This document shows positions 29,296 through 42,746 of a stretch of 64,000 bases of DNA, one piece after another. Position numbers and translations under genes: made by a program. The stretch is from the NCBI RefSeq assembly GCF_008107625.1, contig NZ_SDKK01000003.1, positions 193,825 through 257,824 on the forward strand. Direction: 5' to 3'. The first letter of the stretch is position 1. Each line of letters begins with the position of its first letter. The notes under the pieces were generated by a model. The model had not been told where the DNA came from and did no database searches. It was given only the letters and a program-made list of their open reading frames with translations. Source of the stretch: Zoogloea oleivorans. GTDB taxonomy: Bacteria > Pseudomonadota > Gammaproteobacteria > Burkholderiales > Rhodocyclaceae.

Positions 29296-30770
29296 TGGAT
29301 TGGCGGCGTCAGGGCAGCGCCCTGCTGGCGGGGGGCGCGTCAGTCTTTGCTTACGCCCCGTTCGAGCTGTTTCCCCTTGCTGCCGTGTCCCTCGGCCTGC
29401 TGTTCTGGCTGCTGGGGCCGGGCGCGCCGGCAGGTCTGCGGGTGCGCGACGGTTTTTTCATCGGCTTTGCCTGGGGCCTTGGCGCCATGCTTGCCGGGGT
29501 GTCGTGGATTTACATCGCATTGCAGCGTTTCGGCGGCATGCCGGTGCCACTGGCGGCCTTTGCGGTGCTGCTGTTCTGCGCCTTCATGGGTCTGTATGCC
29601 GGGCTTGCGGGGGGACTTTTCGCCTGGCTGAAGCGGGGCAGGGCGGGGCTGGATGCTGCCTTGTTCGCGGCCCTGTGGCTGCTGTCCGAATGGCTGCGCG
29701 GTTGGGCCTTTACCGGCTTTCCGTGGTTGGTGAGCGGTTATAGCCAGACGCCACCGAGCCCGCTGGCAGGTTTTGCGGCGCTCTTCGGCGTATATGGCGT
29801 GGGTGGTTTGCTGGCGCTGGTGTCGGCGCTGGGCGTGGTGGCCCTGCATGGCCGCAACTGGCGGCCGGCGGCGCTGGCTGTACTCGTCCTCGGTAGCGGC
29901 TTCGGCCTGCGCCAGGTGAGCTGGACCGAGCCGGTCGGCGCGCCGGTGAGGGTTGCGCTGCTGCAGACCAACATCGAGCAAAGCCTCAAGTGGCGGCCGG
30001 AAATGCTCCAGCAGTGGCTCGACCGCAATGTGCAGATGCTGCGCGACAACCCGGCAGAACTCGTCGTGCTGCCTGAAACCACTATCCCGCTGCTCGTCGA
30101 TTACCTGCCGGCAGGCTATCTTGAGGAGGTGCGCCGTATCGCCGAGCGGAACGGCGGCGATGCCGTTCTCGGCACCTTTACCCGCGACCGGGAAGGGCAC
30201 GTATTCAACGCGGCGGTCAGCCTCGGGCGCTCCCCGTCGGGGGAATACAACAAGCAGCACCTGGTGCCATTTGGTGAGTATTCGCCGCCGTTGTTCCAGT
30301 GGTTCTACGCGCTGGTGAACATTCCGATGGCAGACCAGACTCGCGGTGCGGTCCGCCAGCCACCGCTGTTGCTGGCTGGCCAGAAGGTGGCGATCAACAT
30401 CTGCTACGAGGACGTTTTTGGCGAAGAGCTGATTCGCAGCCTGCCCGAGGCTACGCTGATGCTCAACATCTCCAATCTGGCCTGGTATGGGGATTCCTTT
30501 GCGCAGCCCCAGCATCTGCAGATTGCCCGCTTGCGGGCGCTGGAAACCGGTCGGCCGATGCTCCGCTCGACCAATACCGGCATGACCGCGCTGATCGCCC
30601 CGGATGGCGCCGTCAGTGCCGTGCTGCCGCCCTTCGAGGTGGGTGCGCTGCACTTTGCTGTGCGCGGTTATCAGGGACTGACACCCTACGCCCGCTGGGG
30701 CAACTGGCCGGCGGTGGCCCTTGCCCTGGCTGTTCTGGGCCTGGAGCTGGCCCGCAGGCGGCGCAGCTGA
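29295..30770 (+). CDS. lnt: Apolipoprotein N-acyltransferase
   Basis: A 491-residue inner-membrane enzyme that adds the third acyl chain to lipoprotein N-terminal cysteines. About six N-terminal membrane segments (residues 10-200) precede a periplasmic nitrilase-like domain. The triad is visible: Glu near 258 in VVLPETTIP, Lys near 318 in YNKQHLVPFGEY, and Cys near 369 in INICYEDVFGEE. A final hydrophobic segment (AVALALAVLGLEL) anchors the C-terminus. Translationally coupled to corC. Confidence 0.97.
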   Translation: MDWRRQGSALLAGGASVFAYAPFELFPLAAVSLGLLFWLLGPGAPAGLRVRDGFFIGFAWGLGAMLAGVSWIYIALQRFGGMPVPLAAFAVLLFCAFMGLYAGLAGGLFAWLKRGRAGLDAALFAALWLLSEWLRGWAFTGFPWLVSGYSQTPPSPLAGFAALFGVYGVGGLLALVSALGVVALHGRNWRPAALAVLVLGSGFGLRQVSWTEPVGAPVRVALLQTNIEQSLKWRPEMLQQWLDRNVQMLRDNPAELVVLPETTIPLLVDYLPAGYLEEVRRIAERNGGDAVLGTFTRDREGHVFNAAVSLGRSPSGEYNKQHLVPFGEYSPPLFQWFYALVNIPMADQTRGAVRQPPLLLAGQKVAINICYEDVFGEELIRSLPEATLMLNISNLAWYGDSFAQPQHLQIARLRALETGRPMLRSTNTGMTALIAPDGAVSAVLPPFEVGALHFAVRGYQGLTPYARWGNWPAVALALAVLGLELARRRRS

Positions 30771-30825
30771 GCGGGCCGGCGTATCATCGGGGTTCGCCCA
30801 ATTTCAATGAAAAGAACCCCGCATC

Positions 30826-31227
30826 ATGCGCACCTACGCAACAAACAGCCCTGCCGCCATTGGTCGTCTGATTGCCATGGCGATCCTTGCCGATGGTCGC
30901 CTGGACAATCGGGAAGTGGACTGGATCAAGCACAACGACACCGCTTCCCTCCTCGGCGTAGACCGGGACACCCTGATCCAGGTCCTGCTCGACTGTTGCC
31001 GTGACGTCATCACCGAAGCCGAGCAGGAGCGCGTCTTCCTGCTCGAAGATCATCGTCTGGCCCGCCTTGCCGACGACATCACCGACAAGGCCCTGCAGAA
31101 GGTGGCCCTGTCGGCGATCCTGCTCATCGCCAAGGCCGACGGCGACGTCAGCGAGGGCGAGCAGACCCTGCTGCGCTTCCTGATGAACCGCTGGCAGATC
31201 ACGCTTGAAGAGCTGACCAGCGCCTGA
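30826..31227 (+). CDS. TerB-like protein
   Basis: A 133-residue soluble, all-helical protein resembling the TerB/DjlA tellurite-resistance fold. Two acidic ADG motifs are visible, [15 protein letters not shown] near 20-33 and [16 protein letters not shown] near 103-118, of the type that binds metal in TerB. The genomic neighbours give no tellurite link. An inverted repeat, GGGGTTC with GAACCCC, lies just before the start. The precise role is unknown. Confidence 0.8.
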   Translation: MRTYATNSPAAIGRLIAMAILADGRLDNREVDWIKHNDTASLLGVDRDTLIQVLLDCCRDVITEAEQERVFLLEDHRLARLADDITDKALQKVALSAILLIAKADGDVSEGEQTLLRFLMNRWQITLEELTSA

Positions 31228-31285
31228 TCGGCCCACATTTTTCGCAGTAAATCAAAAGACCAATAGCAAACCGGAGGATAGCCCT

Positions 31286-32659
31286 ATGAGCGACCAGATC
31301 AAATATCTGCTCGACGAATCCCGCATGCCCAAGGCCTGGTACAACATTGCCGCGGACCTGCCGACCCCCTTGCCGCCGCCGCTTCACCCGGGCACCCTGC
31401 AGCCTCTCGGCCCGTCCGATCTGGCACCGATCTTTCCGGACGCGATCATCGCCCAGGAAATGTCCACCGAGCGCTGGATCGACATTCCCGAACCGGTCAA
31501 CGAGGTGCTGCGTCAGTGGCGCCCGAGCCCGCTGTTCCGTGCCCGCCGTCTTGAAAAGCTGCTCGGCACGCCGGCCAAGATCTACTACAAGTACGAAGGC
31601 GTGTCGCCGGCCGGCAGCCACAAGCCCAACTCGGCGATTCCCCAGGCCTGGTACAACGCCCAGGAAGGGGTCAAGCGCCTGTCCACCGAAACCGGTGCCG
31701 GCCAGTGGGGCTCGTCGCTGGCCTACGCGGGTGGCCTGTTCGGGCTGGACGTGACGGTGTTCCAGGTGCGCGTGTCCTACGACCAGAAACCCTATCGCCG
31801 GGCCCTGATGGAAACCTGGGGTGCCCGCTGCGTTGCTTCGCCGTCTGCCGAAACCGAGTACGGCCGCGCCGTGCTGGCCGAGACGCCGGACCACATCGGC
31901 TCGCTGGGCATTGCCATTTCCGAAGCGGTCGAAGTGGCCGCCAAGCACGACGACACCAAGTACGCGCTGGGTTCGGTGCTCAACCACGTGCTGCTGCACC
32001 AGACCATCGTCGGCGAGGAAGCCATCCTGCAGATGGAAATGGCCGGTGACGATCCGGATGTGATTATCAGCTGTACCGGCGGCGGTTCCAATTTTGCCGG
32101 TATCGCCTTCCCCTTCCTTGGCCTGCAACTGCGCGGCGGCCCCAACGCCAAGAAGCGCCGCATCGTCGCCGTCGAGCCGTCGGCCTGTCCGTCCCTCAGC
32201 CGCGGCCAGTACGCCTACGACTTCGGTGACACCGCCAAGCTGACCCCGCTGGTCAAGATGCACACCCTCGGCAGCACTTTCACACCGGCCGGTCTGCACG
32301 CGGGCGGCCTGCGCTATCACGGCATGGCGCCGCTGGTCAGTCACGTGAAGGAGCTGGGCCTGATCGAAGCACGCAACTACCACCAGACAGCCTGTTTCGA
32401 GGCCGGCGTGATGTTTGCGCGCAGCGAAGGCATCGTTCCCGCCCCCGAGTCCACCCATGCGATTCGCGGTGCGATCGACGAGGCCCTGCGCTGCAAGGCC
32501 GAGGGCAAGAGCGAGACCATCCTGTTCTGCCTGTCTGGCCATGGTCACTTCGACATGACGTCCTACACCAACTATCTGGCGGGAAATCTGGTGGATCAGG
32601 ATTACGACGAGAAGGAACTTGCCATGGCGTTGTCCTGTCTGCCTAAAGTGGCTGTCTGA
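31286..32659 (+). CDS. trpB2: Tryptophan synthase beta-like enzyme, TrpB2 type
   Basis: A 457-residue PLP enzyme of the TrpB2 group, larger than classical TrpB (about 400) and usually acting without TrpA; TrpB2 can make tryptophan from indole and serine. The PLP lysine is in AGSHKPNSA near 113, and the phosphate-binding loop is [11 protein letters not shown] near 265. The N-terminal [15 protein letters not shown] and the C-terminal [13 protein letters not shown] are typical TrpB2 signatures. A GGAGG-type site precedes the ATG. No trpA or trpC lies nearby. Confidence 0.93.
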   Translation: MSDQIKYLLDESRMPKAWYNIAADLPTPLPPPLHPGTLQPLGPSDLAPIFPDAIIAQEMSTERWIDIPEPVNEVLRQWRPSPLFRARRLEKLLGTPAKIYYKYEGVSPAGSHKPNSAIPQAWYNAQEGVKRLSTETGAGQWGSSLAYAGGLFGLDVTVFQVRVSYDQKPYRRALMETWGARCVASPSAETEYGRAVLAETPDHIGSLGIAISEAVEVAAKHDDTKYALGSVLNHVLLHQTIVGEEAILQMEMAGDDPDVIISCTGGGSNFAGIAFPFLGLQLRGGPNAKKRRIVAVEPSACPSLSRGQYAYDFGDTAKLTPLVKMHTLGSTFTPAGLHAGGLRYHGMAPLVSHVKELGLIEARNYHQTACFEAGVMFARSEGIVPAPESTHAIRGAIDEALRCKAEGKSETILFCLSGHGHFDMTSYTNYLAGNLVDQDYDEKELAMALSCLPKVAV

Positions 32660-32681
32660 GGCGTGTAGAGACCAAGCTGTT

Positions 32682-32748
32682 GTGGGTCGGACTTCAGTCC
32701 GACATTCCCGGGCTGAACAGCTTGCTGTCGGACTTCGGTCCGACCCAC
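32682..32748. repeat. Paired REP palindromes (BIME) between trpB2 and the ATPase gene
   Basis: Units at 32682-32704 and 32726-32748 in inverted orientation. The second unit has GGACTTCGGTCC in place of GGACTGAAGTCC, so its centre differs while its arms remain complementary, a sign that the hairpin is conserved. Confidence 0.88.
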
Positions 32749-32777
32749 AAGGATTTCTCCACGCTTTAACGCATCCC

Positions 32778-35453
<2,676 letters not shown>

Positions 35454-35459
35454 GTCCTG

Positions 35460-37085
35460 CTAGATCCGGAAGCGGCTGATCTGGTCCTTGAGGCCGACGG
35501 CGATGCGTTCGAGCCCGATGGCCGCATCCGCGGCGCCGCGAATGTTCTCCGAGGTGCTCTCCACCATGTTCGAGATTTCCTCGACCCGCTGGGCAATGGA
35601 AGTGCTGGCGGCGCTTTGTTCACGGGTCGCATCGGCAATCTCGCGCACCCGGACGAGCGTCTGGCGGGCGCCACTTTCGATCGCCTGCAGCGCTTCTGCG
35701 GCTGAGGCGGCCAGCGTTACGCCTTGATCCACCTCGGGCAAGGCGGCGTTCATGGCGCCCACGGCACTGCTGGTGTCGCTCTGGATGCCGGTGATCATCT
35801 GCTCGATTTCAGTGGTGGCCGACGAGGTGCGTTCGGCCAGCTTGCGCACTTCGTCGGCGACAACCGCAAAGCCGCGACCCTGTTCGCCGGCCCGGGCCGC
35901 TTCAATGGCTGCATTGAGGGCGAGCAAGTTGGTCTGACCGGCGATTTCCTTGATCACGTTGGCGATGGATGAAACCTGGCCGATGCGCTCTTCCAGCGCC
36001 AGGATGCGGCTGGAGGCACCGGTGACCGTTTCCGACATGCGGCGAATGGCGGTGGAGGCCTGGCCGACCCGGTCGCTGCCCTCGGCGGCGAGACGCATGG
36101 CTTCCTGGGAGTTCTGTTCGGTTTCGAGGGCACTGGCGGAAATATGGCTGGAGCTGACGGTGAGCTCTTCCATTGCCGCAGCCATTGAGGCGGTGGCGTC
36201 GGACTGGCGGAGCGCCGCGTCGGCGACTTGGCTGGACACCCGGCTGATGTGATCGGCGTTGCTGACGAGCTGGTTGGCGCCGCTGTTGATCTCGCCCATC
36301 ATCGTGCGCAGGGCGCCGATCATGCTGCCGAGGGCGGCCAGCATGCTGCCGTTCGGCGCGTTGCCCAGATGGGTGGTCAAGTCGCCTCCGGCGGCGCGCT
36401 GCATGACCGCGGTCGCTTCCCGCGGCTCACCGCCCAGCTGGCTCGTCACGCTGGCACTGACGCGCCAGCCGAACAAGCCAAGGACGAGCAGCAGGGTTGC
36501 GGAGATTCCGCCGAGGATCGTGGCGATGGAACGGAATTCCCGATCCACGTCGTCCACGTAGATGCCGGTACCCAATACCCAGCCCCAGGGGGCAAAGGGC
36601 GCCGCATAGGAGAGCTTTGGCTGGGGATCTGTTTCGCCGGCCTTGGGGTACAGGTAATCCACGAAGCCGCCACCGGCAAGGGCTGCCTTGACCAGTTCCT
36701 GGATGATGACCTTGCCGTTGCTGTCCTTGAGCCCGCTGGCGTCGGTGCCTTCCTTCTCGGGTTTGGGAGGCAGCAGTACGTAGGTGCTTTTGTTGTCTAC
36801 GACGAAAAGGTAGTTGTTGCCTGCATAGCGCATGGCCCGCAGGGTTTCGGTCGCGCCTTTGCGGGCGTCGGCCTCGGCGAGTGTGCCGGCCTGCGACTGT
36901 TTGTAGAAGTGTTCGATGACGCCCTGGGCGCTTTCGACAAGATATTTGGTCTGCAGCTTCCTGTCGTCCATCAGGCTGCTGCGCAGGTTGGCCAGGCTGA
37001 CGGCGCAGAGTGCTACCAGGCCGAGCAGGGCAAGGGCGACGAGCAGTCGCATTCGGGTTGAAACACGCAAGTTTTCCAGTTTCAT
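35460..37085 (-). CDS. Methyl-accepting chemotaxis protein with sCache_2 sensor
   Basis: A 541-residue inner-membrane chemoreceptor. TM1 is about 12-34, a periplasmic single Cache domain of sCache_2 type spans about 36-185 ([14 protein letters not shown], then [16 protein letters not shown]), TM2 is about 190-210, HAMP about 212-265, and the signalling domain about 280-541. The hairpin tip is read from [24 protein letters not shown] and the conserved [21 protein letters not shown] block. Glu/Gln methylation regions flank it. The ligand is unknown; sCache_2 receptors often bind small organic acids. It is convergent with the ATPase gene, six bases apart. Confidence 0.95.
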   Translation of the reverse strand: MKLENLRVSTRMRLLVALALLGLVALCAVSLANLRSSLMDDRKLQTKYLVESAQGVIEHFYKQSQAGTLAEADARKGATETLRAMRYAGNNYLFVVDNKSTYVLLPPKPEKEGTDASGLKDSNGKVIIQELVKAALAGGGFVDYLYPKAGETDPQPKLSYAAPFAPWGWVLGTGIYVDDVDREFRSIATILGGISATLLLVLGLFGWRVSASVTSQLGGEPREATAVMQRAAGGDLTTHLGNAPNGSMLAALGSMIGALRTMMGEINSGANQLVSNADHISRVSSQVADAALRQSDATASMAAAMEELTVSSSHISASALETEQNSQEAMRLAAEGSDRVGQASTAIRRMSETVTGASSRILALEERIGQVSSIANVIKEIAGQTNLLALNAAIEAARAGEQGRGFAVVADEVRKLAERTSSATTEIEQMITGIQSDTSSAVGAMNAALPEVDQGVTLAASAAEALQAIESGARQTLVRVREIADATREQSAASTSIAQRVEEISNMVESTSENIRGAADAAIGLERIAVGLKDQISRFRI

Positions 37086-37324
37086 GATGTGCTAGCTCTC
37101 CTCAAGCCTGAGTTTTTCAGGGCGTTATGCCGGTCATTCATCGATGCCGGCCTTTATGTGTGTGGTTCGTATACGGCCGGGGTGTCCCGTTTCTTGACAC
37201 CTGTCCGGCGGGTGTTCGTAGCGTGTCGGGGAGACGTGGCTGCCATCAGGCATGCCCTGCCAGCAGAAACCCAGTAAAATCGGCGTTTTGCCCCAATCAG
37301 CGCGGCGGCTGCCGCGGAGCATCC

Positions 37325-38233
37325 ATGTCCGTCCAAAAACCGACTTTTCAGCAGATCATCCTGCGCCTCTCCAATTTCTGGGCCGAGCACGGTTGCACCT
37401 TGCTTCAGCCCTACGACATCGAGGTTGGAGCCGGCACTTTCCACACCGCCACCTTCCTGCGCTCCATCGGCCCGGAACACTGGAATGCCGCCTATGTGCA
37501 GCCTTCCCGCCGCCCGAAGGATGGCCGCTACGGCGAGAACCCCAACCGCCTGCAGCACTACTACCAGTACCAGGTGGTGCTCAAGCCGTCGCCGGTGAAT
37601 ATCCAGGAGCTGTACATCGACAGCCTGCGGGCGCTGGGCATCGACCCCAACGCCCACGACATCCGCTTCGTCGAGGACGACTGGGAATCCCCCACCCTCG
37701 GCGCCTGGGGCCTGGGCTGGGAAGTGTGGCTGGACGGCATGGAAGTCACCCAGTTCACTTACTTTCAGGAAGTCGGCTCGCTCAGCTGCAAGCCGGTGCT
37801 CGGCGAAATCACCTACGGCCTCGAGCGCTTGGCCATGTACCTGCAGGGCGTCGAAAACGTCTATGACCTGGTCTGGTCGATCGGCCCGGACGGTACGCCG
37901 GTGACCTACGGCAACGTCTATCACCAGAACGAAGTCGAGCAATCCACCTATAACTTCGAGCACTCGAACGTGGAATGGCTGTTCCGCCTGTTTGGCGAAT
38001 ACGAAAGCGAAGCCAAGCGCCTGCTGGCGGTGCCGCTGGTGCTGCCGGCCTTCGAGATGGTCATGAAGTGCTCGCACACTTTCAATCTGCTGGATGCACG
38101 CGGGGCCATTTCGGTGACCGAACGCGCCGCCTACATCGGCAAGGTCCGCGTGTTGGCGCGGGAAGTGGCGCAGGCCTATTACAACTCCCGTGAAGCCCTC
38201 GGCTTCCCGATGCTCAAGAAGGAGGCCGCGTGA
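37325..38233 (+). CDS. glyQ: Glycine-tRNA ligase alpha subunit
   Basis: A 302-residue catalytic alpha subunit of the bacterial alpha2beta2 glycyl-tRNA synthetase. It has the class II core with [17 protein letters not shown] at the start, [20 protein letters not shown] near 55-75 and [16 protein letters not shown] near 165. The ATG at 37325 is used because the family begins there (an upstream extension is non-homologous). It overlaps glyS by 4 bases (ATGA). A TTGACA at 37194 could be a -35 box, though the matching -10 is weak. Confidence 0.97.
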   Translation: MSVQKPTFQQIILRLSNFWAEHGCTLLQPYDIEVGAGTFHTATFLRSIGPEHWNAAYVQPSRRPKDGRYGENPNRLQHYYQYQVVLKPSPVNIQELYIDSLRALGIDPNAHDIRFVEDDWESPTLGAWGLGWEVWLDGMEVTQFTYFQEVGSLSCKPVLGEITYGLERLAMYLQGVENVYDLVWSIGPDGTPVTYGNVYHQNEVEQSTYNFEHSNVEWLFRLFGEYESEAKRLLAVPLVLPAFEMVMKCSHTFNLLDARGAISVTERAAYIGKVRVLAREVAQAYYNSREALGFPMLKKEAA

Positions 38234-40317
38234 TGACCAGCGCGACCCTGCTCGTTGAACTGCTCACCGAAGAGCTGCCCCCCAAGGCCCTGCCGAAACT
38301 CGGCCAGGCTTTCTCCAATGGAATCGTTGCCGGCCTGCGTGCCCGTGGCCTTGTCGCCGCCGACGGTGAGTTCCGCTGGTTCGCCACCCCGCGCCGTCTG
38401 GCGGTGACCGTGGCCCACGTGCTGCCCGCAGCGGTGGCGAAGGACGTGACCGAGAAGATCATGCCGGTGTCGGTGGCCCTGGGCGCCGACGGCCAGCCCA
38501 CCGCGGCCCTGACCAAGAAGCTCGAAGCCAAGGGCATTCCCCTGTCGGCCGTGGCCGGCTTTGAGCGCCGCATGGATGGCAAGGCCGAGGCCCTGTTCTA
38601 CACCAGCACCGTGGCCGGCGCGCTGCTTGCCGAGGTGCTTGGCGGCATCGTGCAGGACGCCCTCAAGGCGTTGCCGATTCCCAAGGTGATGCGCTGGGGC
38701 GACGGTGATGCCACCTTTGTGCGTCCGGCCCACAAGCTGACCATGCTGCATGGCGCCGACGTGGTGCCGGGCAGCGTGCTCGACATCCAGTCCGGCCGTA
38801 CGACCAAGGGCCACCGCTTCATGAGCCGCGGCGATATCGACATCGTCAGTGCCGACGCCTACGAGCCGACCCTGCTGGCCGAAGGCAAGGTGATTCCCGA
38901 CTTCGCCGAACGTCGCGCCAACATCGAGAAGCAGCTCGTCACCGAAGCCGGCCTGCTGAACGCCAGCCTCGGCCAGTACGCCGACCTGCTCGACGAGGTG
39001 ACCGCGCTGGTCGAACATCCCACGGTGTACGTGGGCGAGTTCGAAGCCGAGTTCCTGTCGGTGCCGCAGGAATGCCTGATCCTGACGATGCGCGCGAACC
39101 AGAAGTATTTCCCGCTCTTCGCCGCCGACGGCAAGCTGCTCAACAGCTTCCTGATCGTCTCCAACATGCAGCTCGAAGACCCGTCGAACATCATCGCCGG
39201 TAACCAGCGCGTGGTGCGTCCGCGTCTGTCGGATGCGCGTTTCTTCTTCGAGCAGGACATCAAGGCTGGCCTCACCACTCGCGTGGTCAAGCTCGATGGC
39301 GTGGTCTATCACAACAAGCTCGGCTCCCTCGGCGACCGGGTTCAGCGCATGTCCATCGTGGCGCGCAAGATTGCCGGCCTGCTGGGCGCCGACGAGAACC
39401 TGGCCAACCGGGCCGCGCTGCTCTCCAAGGCCGACCTGCTGACCGACATGGTCGGCGAGTTTCCCGAGCTGCAGGGCACCATGGGCCGCTACTACGCCCT
39501 CGCCGAAGGTGCGTTGCCGGTGGTGGCGGAGGCCATCGAGCAGCACTACCGCCCGCGCTTTGCCGGTGATGCGCTGCCCGACAGCAACATCGGCCGCTCA
39601 CTGGCCCTGGCCGACAAGCTCGATGCGCTGGTTGGCTTCTTCGGTATCGGCCAGGTGCCCACCGGCGACCGCGACCCCTTTGGCCTGCGCCGTGCCGCCC
39701 TCGGCACGCTGCGCATCCTGATGGAAACCCCGCTGCCCCTCGATATCGCCGCGCTGATCCACGAGTCGGCCGCGAGCTTTGCCCCTGGCAAGTTGACTGC
39801 CGATGTGTCCGGCCCGCTCTACGAGTTCCTGCTCGAACGCCTGCGCAACCAGTTGCGTGATGCCGGTCATGCCCAGGATGCCGTCGATGCGGTGCTGGCC
39901 CTCAAGCCGACCCGCATGGATCTGGTGGTGCCCAAACTCGAGGCCGTCGTCGCCTTCCAGCAACTGCCCGAAGCAGCAGCTCTGGCCGCGGCCAACAAGC
40001 GGATCGTCAACATCCTCAAGAAGGCCGAGGGCGAAGTCGGCGAGCCTGACTTGGCCCTGCTTGTCGAGGACGCCGAGAAGGCGCTGTTCCACGCCATCGT
40101 CGATGTCGCCCCGCTGGCCCGCTCGCACTTCCAGAACGAAGCCTATACCGACGCGCTGAAGGTGCTGGCCGGACTGCGCGAGGCGGTGGACCGCTTCTTC
40201 GACGAAGTGATGGTGATGGCCGAGGAGCCGCTGGTGCGTCAGAACCGCCTGGCCCTGCTGGGTCAATTGGCTGGCCTGATGAACCAGGTGGCGGACATTT
40301 CCCGTCTGTCGGCTTAA
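38230..40317 (+). CDS. glyS: Glycine-tRNA ligase beta subunit
   Basis: A 695-residue beta subunit that binds tRNA-Gly and completes the alpha2beta2 enzyme. The N-terminal [19 protein letters not shown], the central tRNA_synt_2f body with [18 protein letters not shown] near 280, and a C-terminal DALR-like anticodon region ([25 protein letters not shown]) are all present. ATG ATG occurs at 38230; either could start. Normal length and intact frame. Confidence 0.97.
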   Translation: MMTSATLLVELLTEELPPKALPKLGQAFSNGIVAGLRARGLVAADGEFRWFATPRRLAVTVAHVLPAAVAKDVTEKIMPVSVALGADGQPTAALTKKLEAKGIPLSAVAGFERRMDGKAEALFYTSTVAGALLAEVLGGIVQDALKALPIPKVMRWGDGDATFVRPAHKLTMLHGADVVPGSVLDIQSGRTTKGHRFMSRGDIDIVSADAYEPTLLAEGKVIPDFAERRANIEKQLVTEAGLLNASLGQYADLLDEVTALVEHPTVYVGEFEAEFLSVPQECLILTMRANQKYFPLFAADGKLLNSFLIVSNMQLEDPSNIIAGNQRVVRPRLSDARFFFEQDIKAGLTTRVVKLDGVVYHNKLGSLGDRVQRMSIVARKIAGLLGADENLANRAALLSKADLLTDMVGEFPELQGTMGRYYALAEGALPVVAEAIEQHYRPRFAGDALPDSNIGRSLALADKLDALVGFFGIGQVPTGDRDPFGLRRAALGTLRILMETPLPLDIAALIHESAASFAPGKLTADVSGPLYEFLLERLRNQLRDAGHAQDAVDAVLALKPTRMDLVVPKLEAVVAFQQLPEAAALAAANKRIVNILKKAEGEVGEPDLALLVEDAEKALFHAIVDVAPLARSHFQNEAYTDALKVLAGLREAVDRFFDEVMVMAEEPLVRQNRLALLGQLAGLMNQVADISRLSA

Positions 40318-40326
40318 AGGCAAACC

Positions 40327-40860
40327 ATGAAAATCATCGTGCTCGACCGGGACGGGGTCATCAATCTCGACTCTGACCAGTTCATCAAATCGCCTGACGA
40401 ATGGAAGCCGATTCCCGGTTCCCTGGAAGCCATCGCCCGGCTCAACGAAGCCAACTGGCGGGTGGTGGTGGCCTCCAACCAGTCGGGGGTCGGGCGCGGT
40501 CTTTTCGACATGGACACCCTCAACGCCATCAACGAGAAGATGGTCAAGGCCATTGGTCATGTGGGCGGCCGGCTTGACGCCATCTTCTTCTGCCCCCACG
40601 CGGCGGATTCCCCCTGCGAGTGCCGCAAGCCCAAGCCGGGCATGTTTTTGCAGATCGCTGAGCGCTTCAACGTGGACCTCGATGGCATGCCCGTGGTGGG
40701 TGACAGCCTGCGTGACCTGCAGGCCGGTGTGGCGGTGGGCTGCAAGCCCTACCTGGTGCTGACCGGCAAGGGCAAGAAAACCGTCATCGATCCGGCCTTG
40801 CCCGAAGGCACCGTGGTTTTCCCCGACCTGGCTGCGGTGGTTGCGCAGCTGACTGCCTGA
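40327..40860 (+). CDS. gmhB: D-glycero-beta-D-manno-heptose 1,7-bisphosphate 7-phosphatase
   Basis: A 177-residue HAD phosphatase in ADP-heptose synthesis for lipopolysaccharide inner core. The nucleophile motif DRDGVIN lies at 7-13, and a Cys/His zinc loop reads CPHAADSPCECRKPKPG near 92-108, which marks GmhB. The later HAD motif VVGDSLRDLQAGVAVG is near 128. It lies 9 bases after glyS and 10 before plsC, probably in one transcript; glyQS-gmhB-plsC is a common betaproteobacterial order. Confidence 0.95.
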   Translation: MKIIVLDRDGVINLDSDQFIKSPDEWKPIPGSLEAIARLNEANWRVVVASNQSGVGRGLFDMDTLNAINEKMVKAIGHVGGRLDAIFFCPHAADSPCECRKPKPGMFLQIAERFNVDLDGMPVVGDSLRDLQAGVAVGCKPYLVLTGKGKKTVIDPALPEGTVVFPDLAAVVAQLTA

Positions 40861-40870
40861 GAGTTTCCCC

Positions 40871-41623
40871 GTGGTCCTGATCCGCAACGTTCTGTTCATG
40901 CTGGCCCTTGCCGTGTTCACGCCGCTGTATGCGCTGATCGGCATGGCAACCTTTCCCTTCGGCCCGAAAACCCGTCACAAGCTGATTCGTGGCTGGCCGC
41001 GCATCATGGCCTGGGTGGTCAAGCACGTGCTGGGGATTCCCTATCGCCTGATCGGCGCCGAGAACATTCCCCAGGGGCCGGCGATCATCCTGTCCAAGCA
41101 CATGTCGGCGTGGGAAACGATCATGTTGCAGGATATTTTTCCGCCGATGGTTTTTGTCATGAAGCGGGAGATCCACAAGGTGCCTTTCTTCGGCTGGGGC
41201 ATTGCCCAGATGCCGATGATTGCCATCGACCGCGCCGCCGGCAAGGACGCTCTGGCTCAGGTGGAGGCGCAGGGGCGCGACCGGCTGGCCCATGGTTTCT
41301 GGGTCACGATCTTTCCGGAAGGTACCCGCGTGGCGCCGGGCAGCAAGAAGCGCTACAAGGCCGGCGGCTCCTGGCTGGCCGCCCAGACCGGCACGCCGGT
41401 GGTGCCGGTAGCCCACAATGCCGGTGAGTTCTGGCCGCGTAATGCGTTCTTCAAGCGTCCTGGCGAAGTGGTGGTGAGCATCGGCCCGGTGATCGAAACC
41501 GCCGGGCTCAATGCCGAGGAGATCAATACCCTCGCGCAAACCTGGATCGAAGGCGAGATGCGGCGTTTGTTCCCGAGCCACTACCGCAACGCAACTCCCC
41601 GCAAGGAGAAAGCCGAGGCGTGA
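40871..41623 (+). CDS. plsC: 1-acyl-sn-glycerol-3-phosphate acyltransferase
   Basis: A 250-residue membrane-bound acyltransferase making phosphatidate from lysophosphatidate. There is a hydrophobic N-terminus (residues 2-25). The catalytic box is SKHMSAWET near 78-83, an H-x4-E form rather than the usual H-x4-D, and the glycerophosphate-binding FPEGTR motif is near 154. The GTG start at 40871 gives the usual length. The stop overlaps the next gene (GTGA). Confidence 0.93.
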   Translation: MVLIRNVLFMLALAVFTPLYALIGMATFPFGPKTRHKLIRGWPRIMAWVVKHVLGIPYRLIGAENIPQGPAIILSKHMSAWETIMLQDIFPPMVFVMKREIHKVPFFGWGIAQMPMIAIDRAAGKDALAQVEAQGRDRLAHGFWVTIFPEGTRVAPGSKKRYKAGGSWLAAQTGTPVVPVAHNAGEFWPRNAFFKRPGEVVVSIGPVIETAGLNAEEINTLAQTWIEGEMRRLFPSHYRNATPRKEKAEA

Positions 41624-42342
41624 GCGCGTCGGTCGTCGAAACCCGCGAAATCGTCCTGCAAGGTCAGCGGGTTGCCTATACGCTCAAGCGCAGCGTTCGC
41701 AAGACGCTCGGGCTGCGCATCGACCAGCGTGGCCTGACGGTCGGCGTCCCTGTCCGGGTTGGCCTGCACGACGTCGAAGCCTTCATTCGCAGCCACGCGG
41801 CGTGGGTTGTCGAAAAACTGCATGCCCGTCCCGCGCCTGTCGTTCCGCCGGTTTTCGAGCCGGCGGAGGGCGCCATCATCCCATTCCTCGGCGAAGCCTG
41901 GCATCTGCGCATCGGGCGTGGCAACAACCGTGTGCTGTGGCACGAGAGCGGGCCCGAGCCGGTACTTGAACTGGCCTTGCGGGCTGGCGGCGATGCCCGT
42001 TTGCTGTTGTTGCGCGGCTTGCAGCAAAAAGGCCTCGAATTGTTCCGCAACCGGGTCGAGGCGTTCTGTCTGCGCATTGGGCGTCCGCTGCCTGCCGTGG
42101 GCTTGTCCAGCGCCCGCACCCGCTGGGGCAGTTGCAGTACGCGTAGCGGTATCCGCCTGCACTGGCGCCTGATTCACCTCCCGCTGGGGCTGATCGACTA
42201 CGTGGTGGCTCACGAGGTGGCGCACCTTGTCGAGATGAACCACTCGCCGCGTTTCTGGTCTGTGGTGGAGTCCCTGTATCCCGACTATTCCGCTGCCCGC
42301 AAGGCGCTTCGCCAGGCGGGGGCATCCCTTCCGCACATCTGA
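41620..42342 (+). CDS. YgjP-like (DUF45) zinc metallopeptidase
   Basis: A 240-residue soluble protein of the YgjP/SprT-like M48-related group. The zinc site HExxH is present as [18 protein letters not shown] near 195-212, with a third His in NHSP. The preceding [18 protein letters not shown] near 165-183 is the family's other conserved block. It is suggested to be a protease of unknown substrate. It starts at a GTG overlapping the plsC stop, so it is translationally coupled. Confidence 0.92.
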   Translation: MSASVVETREIVLQGQRVAYTLKRSVRKTLGLRIDQRGLTVGVPVRVGLHDVEAFIRSHAAWVVEKLHARPAPVVPPVFEPAEGAIIPFLGEAWHLRIGRGNNRVLWHESGPEPVLELALRAGGDARLLLLRGLQQKGLELFRNRVEAFCLRIGRPLPAVGLSSARTRWGSCSTRSGIRLHWRLIHLPLGLIDYVVAHEVAHLVEMNHSPRFWSVVESLYPDYSAARKALRQAGASLPHI

Positions 42343-42356
42343 ACCGAGGAAACGCC

Positions 42357-42743
42357 ATGCGTCTTCTGCACACCATGCTTCGCGTTGTCGATCTCGACCG
42401 CTCGATCGCTTTTTACACCGAAGTGCTCGGCATGCGCCTTTTGCGCCGCCACGATTATCCGGAAGGCAAGTTCACGCTGGCCTTTGTCGGCTATCAGGAT
42501 GAGTCGGAAGGGGCAGTGCTCGAGTTGACCCACAACTGGGGTGTCGAGTCCTATGAGCTGGGGACGGCCTATGGCCACATTGCGCTGGAAGTGCCGGACG
42601 CCTATGCCGCCTGCGAGGCCATCAAGGCCCGTGGCGGCAAGGTGGTGCGCGAAGCCGGGCCGATGAAGCATGGCACGACGGTGATCGCCTTCGTGGACGA
42701 CCCGGATGGCTACAAGGTCGAACTCATCCAGGCCAAATCCTAG
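42357..42743 (+). CDS. gloA: Lactoylglutathione lyase (glyoxalase I)
   Basis: A 128-residue metalloenzyme that converts the hemithioacetal of methylglyoxal and glutathione to S-lactoylglutathione. The two beta-alpha-beta-beta-beta modules carry metal ligands: His near 5 (RLLHTMLRV), Glu near 56 ([11 protein letters not shown]), His near 74 (YGHIALEV) and Glu near 122 (GYKVELIQ). Normal length. It starts 14 bases after the metallopeptidase gene and is convergent with the kinase gene, whose stop lies 3 bases away. Confidence 0.96.
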   Translation: MRLLHTMLRVVDLDRSIAFYTEVLGMRLLRRHDYPEGKFTLAFVGYQDESEGAVLELTHNWGVESYELGTAYGHIALEVPDAYAACEAIKARGGKVVREAGPMKHGTTVIAFVDDPDGYKVELIQAKS

Positions 42744-42746
42744 TTC

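Noticed and set aside
32619-32777. An N-terminal extension of the P-type ATPase gene
   Set aside because: The extension is trpB2 in another frame plus the REP pair. The ATPase N domain begins at the ATG at 32778.
37086-37170. A possible sigma28 promoter for the chemoreceptor gene (TAAA with a CCGGCATAA-like box on the - strand)
   Set aside because: Spacing between the two boxes is several bases too long and the -10 part is a poor match.
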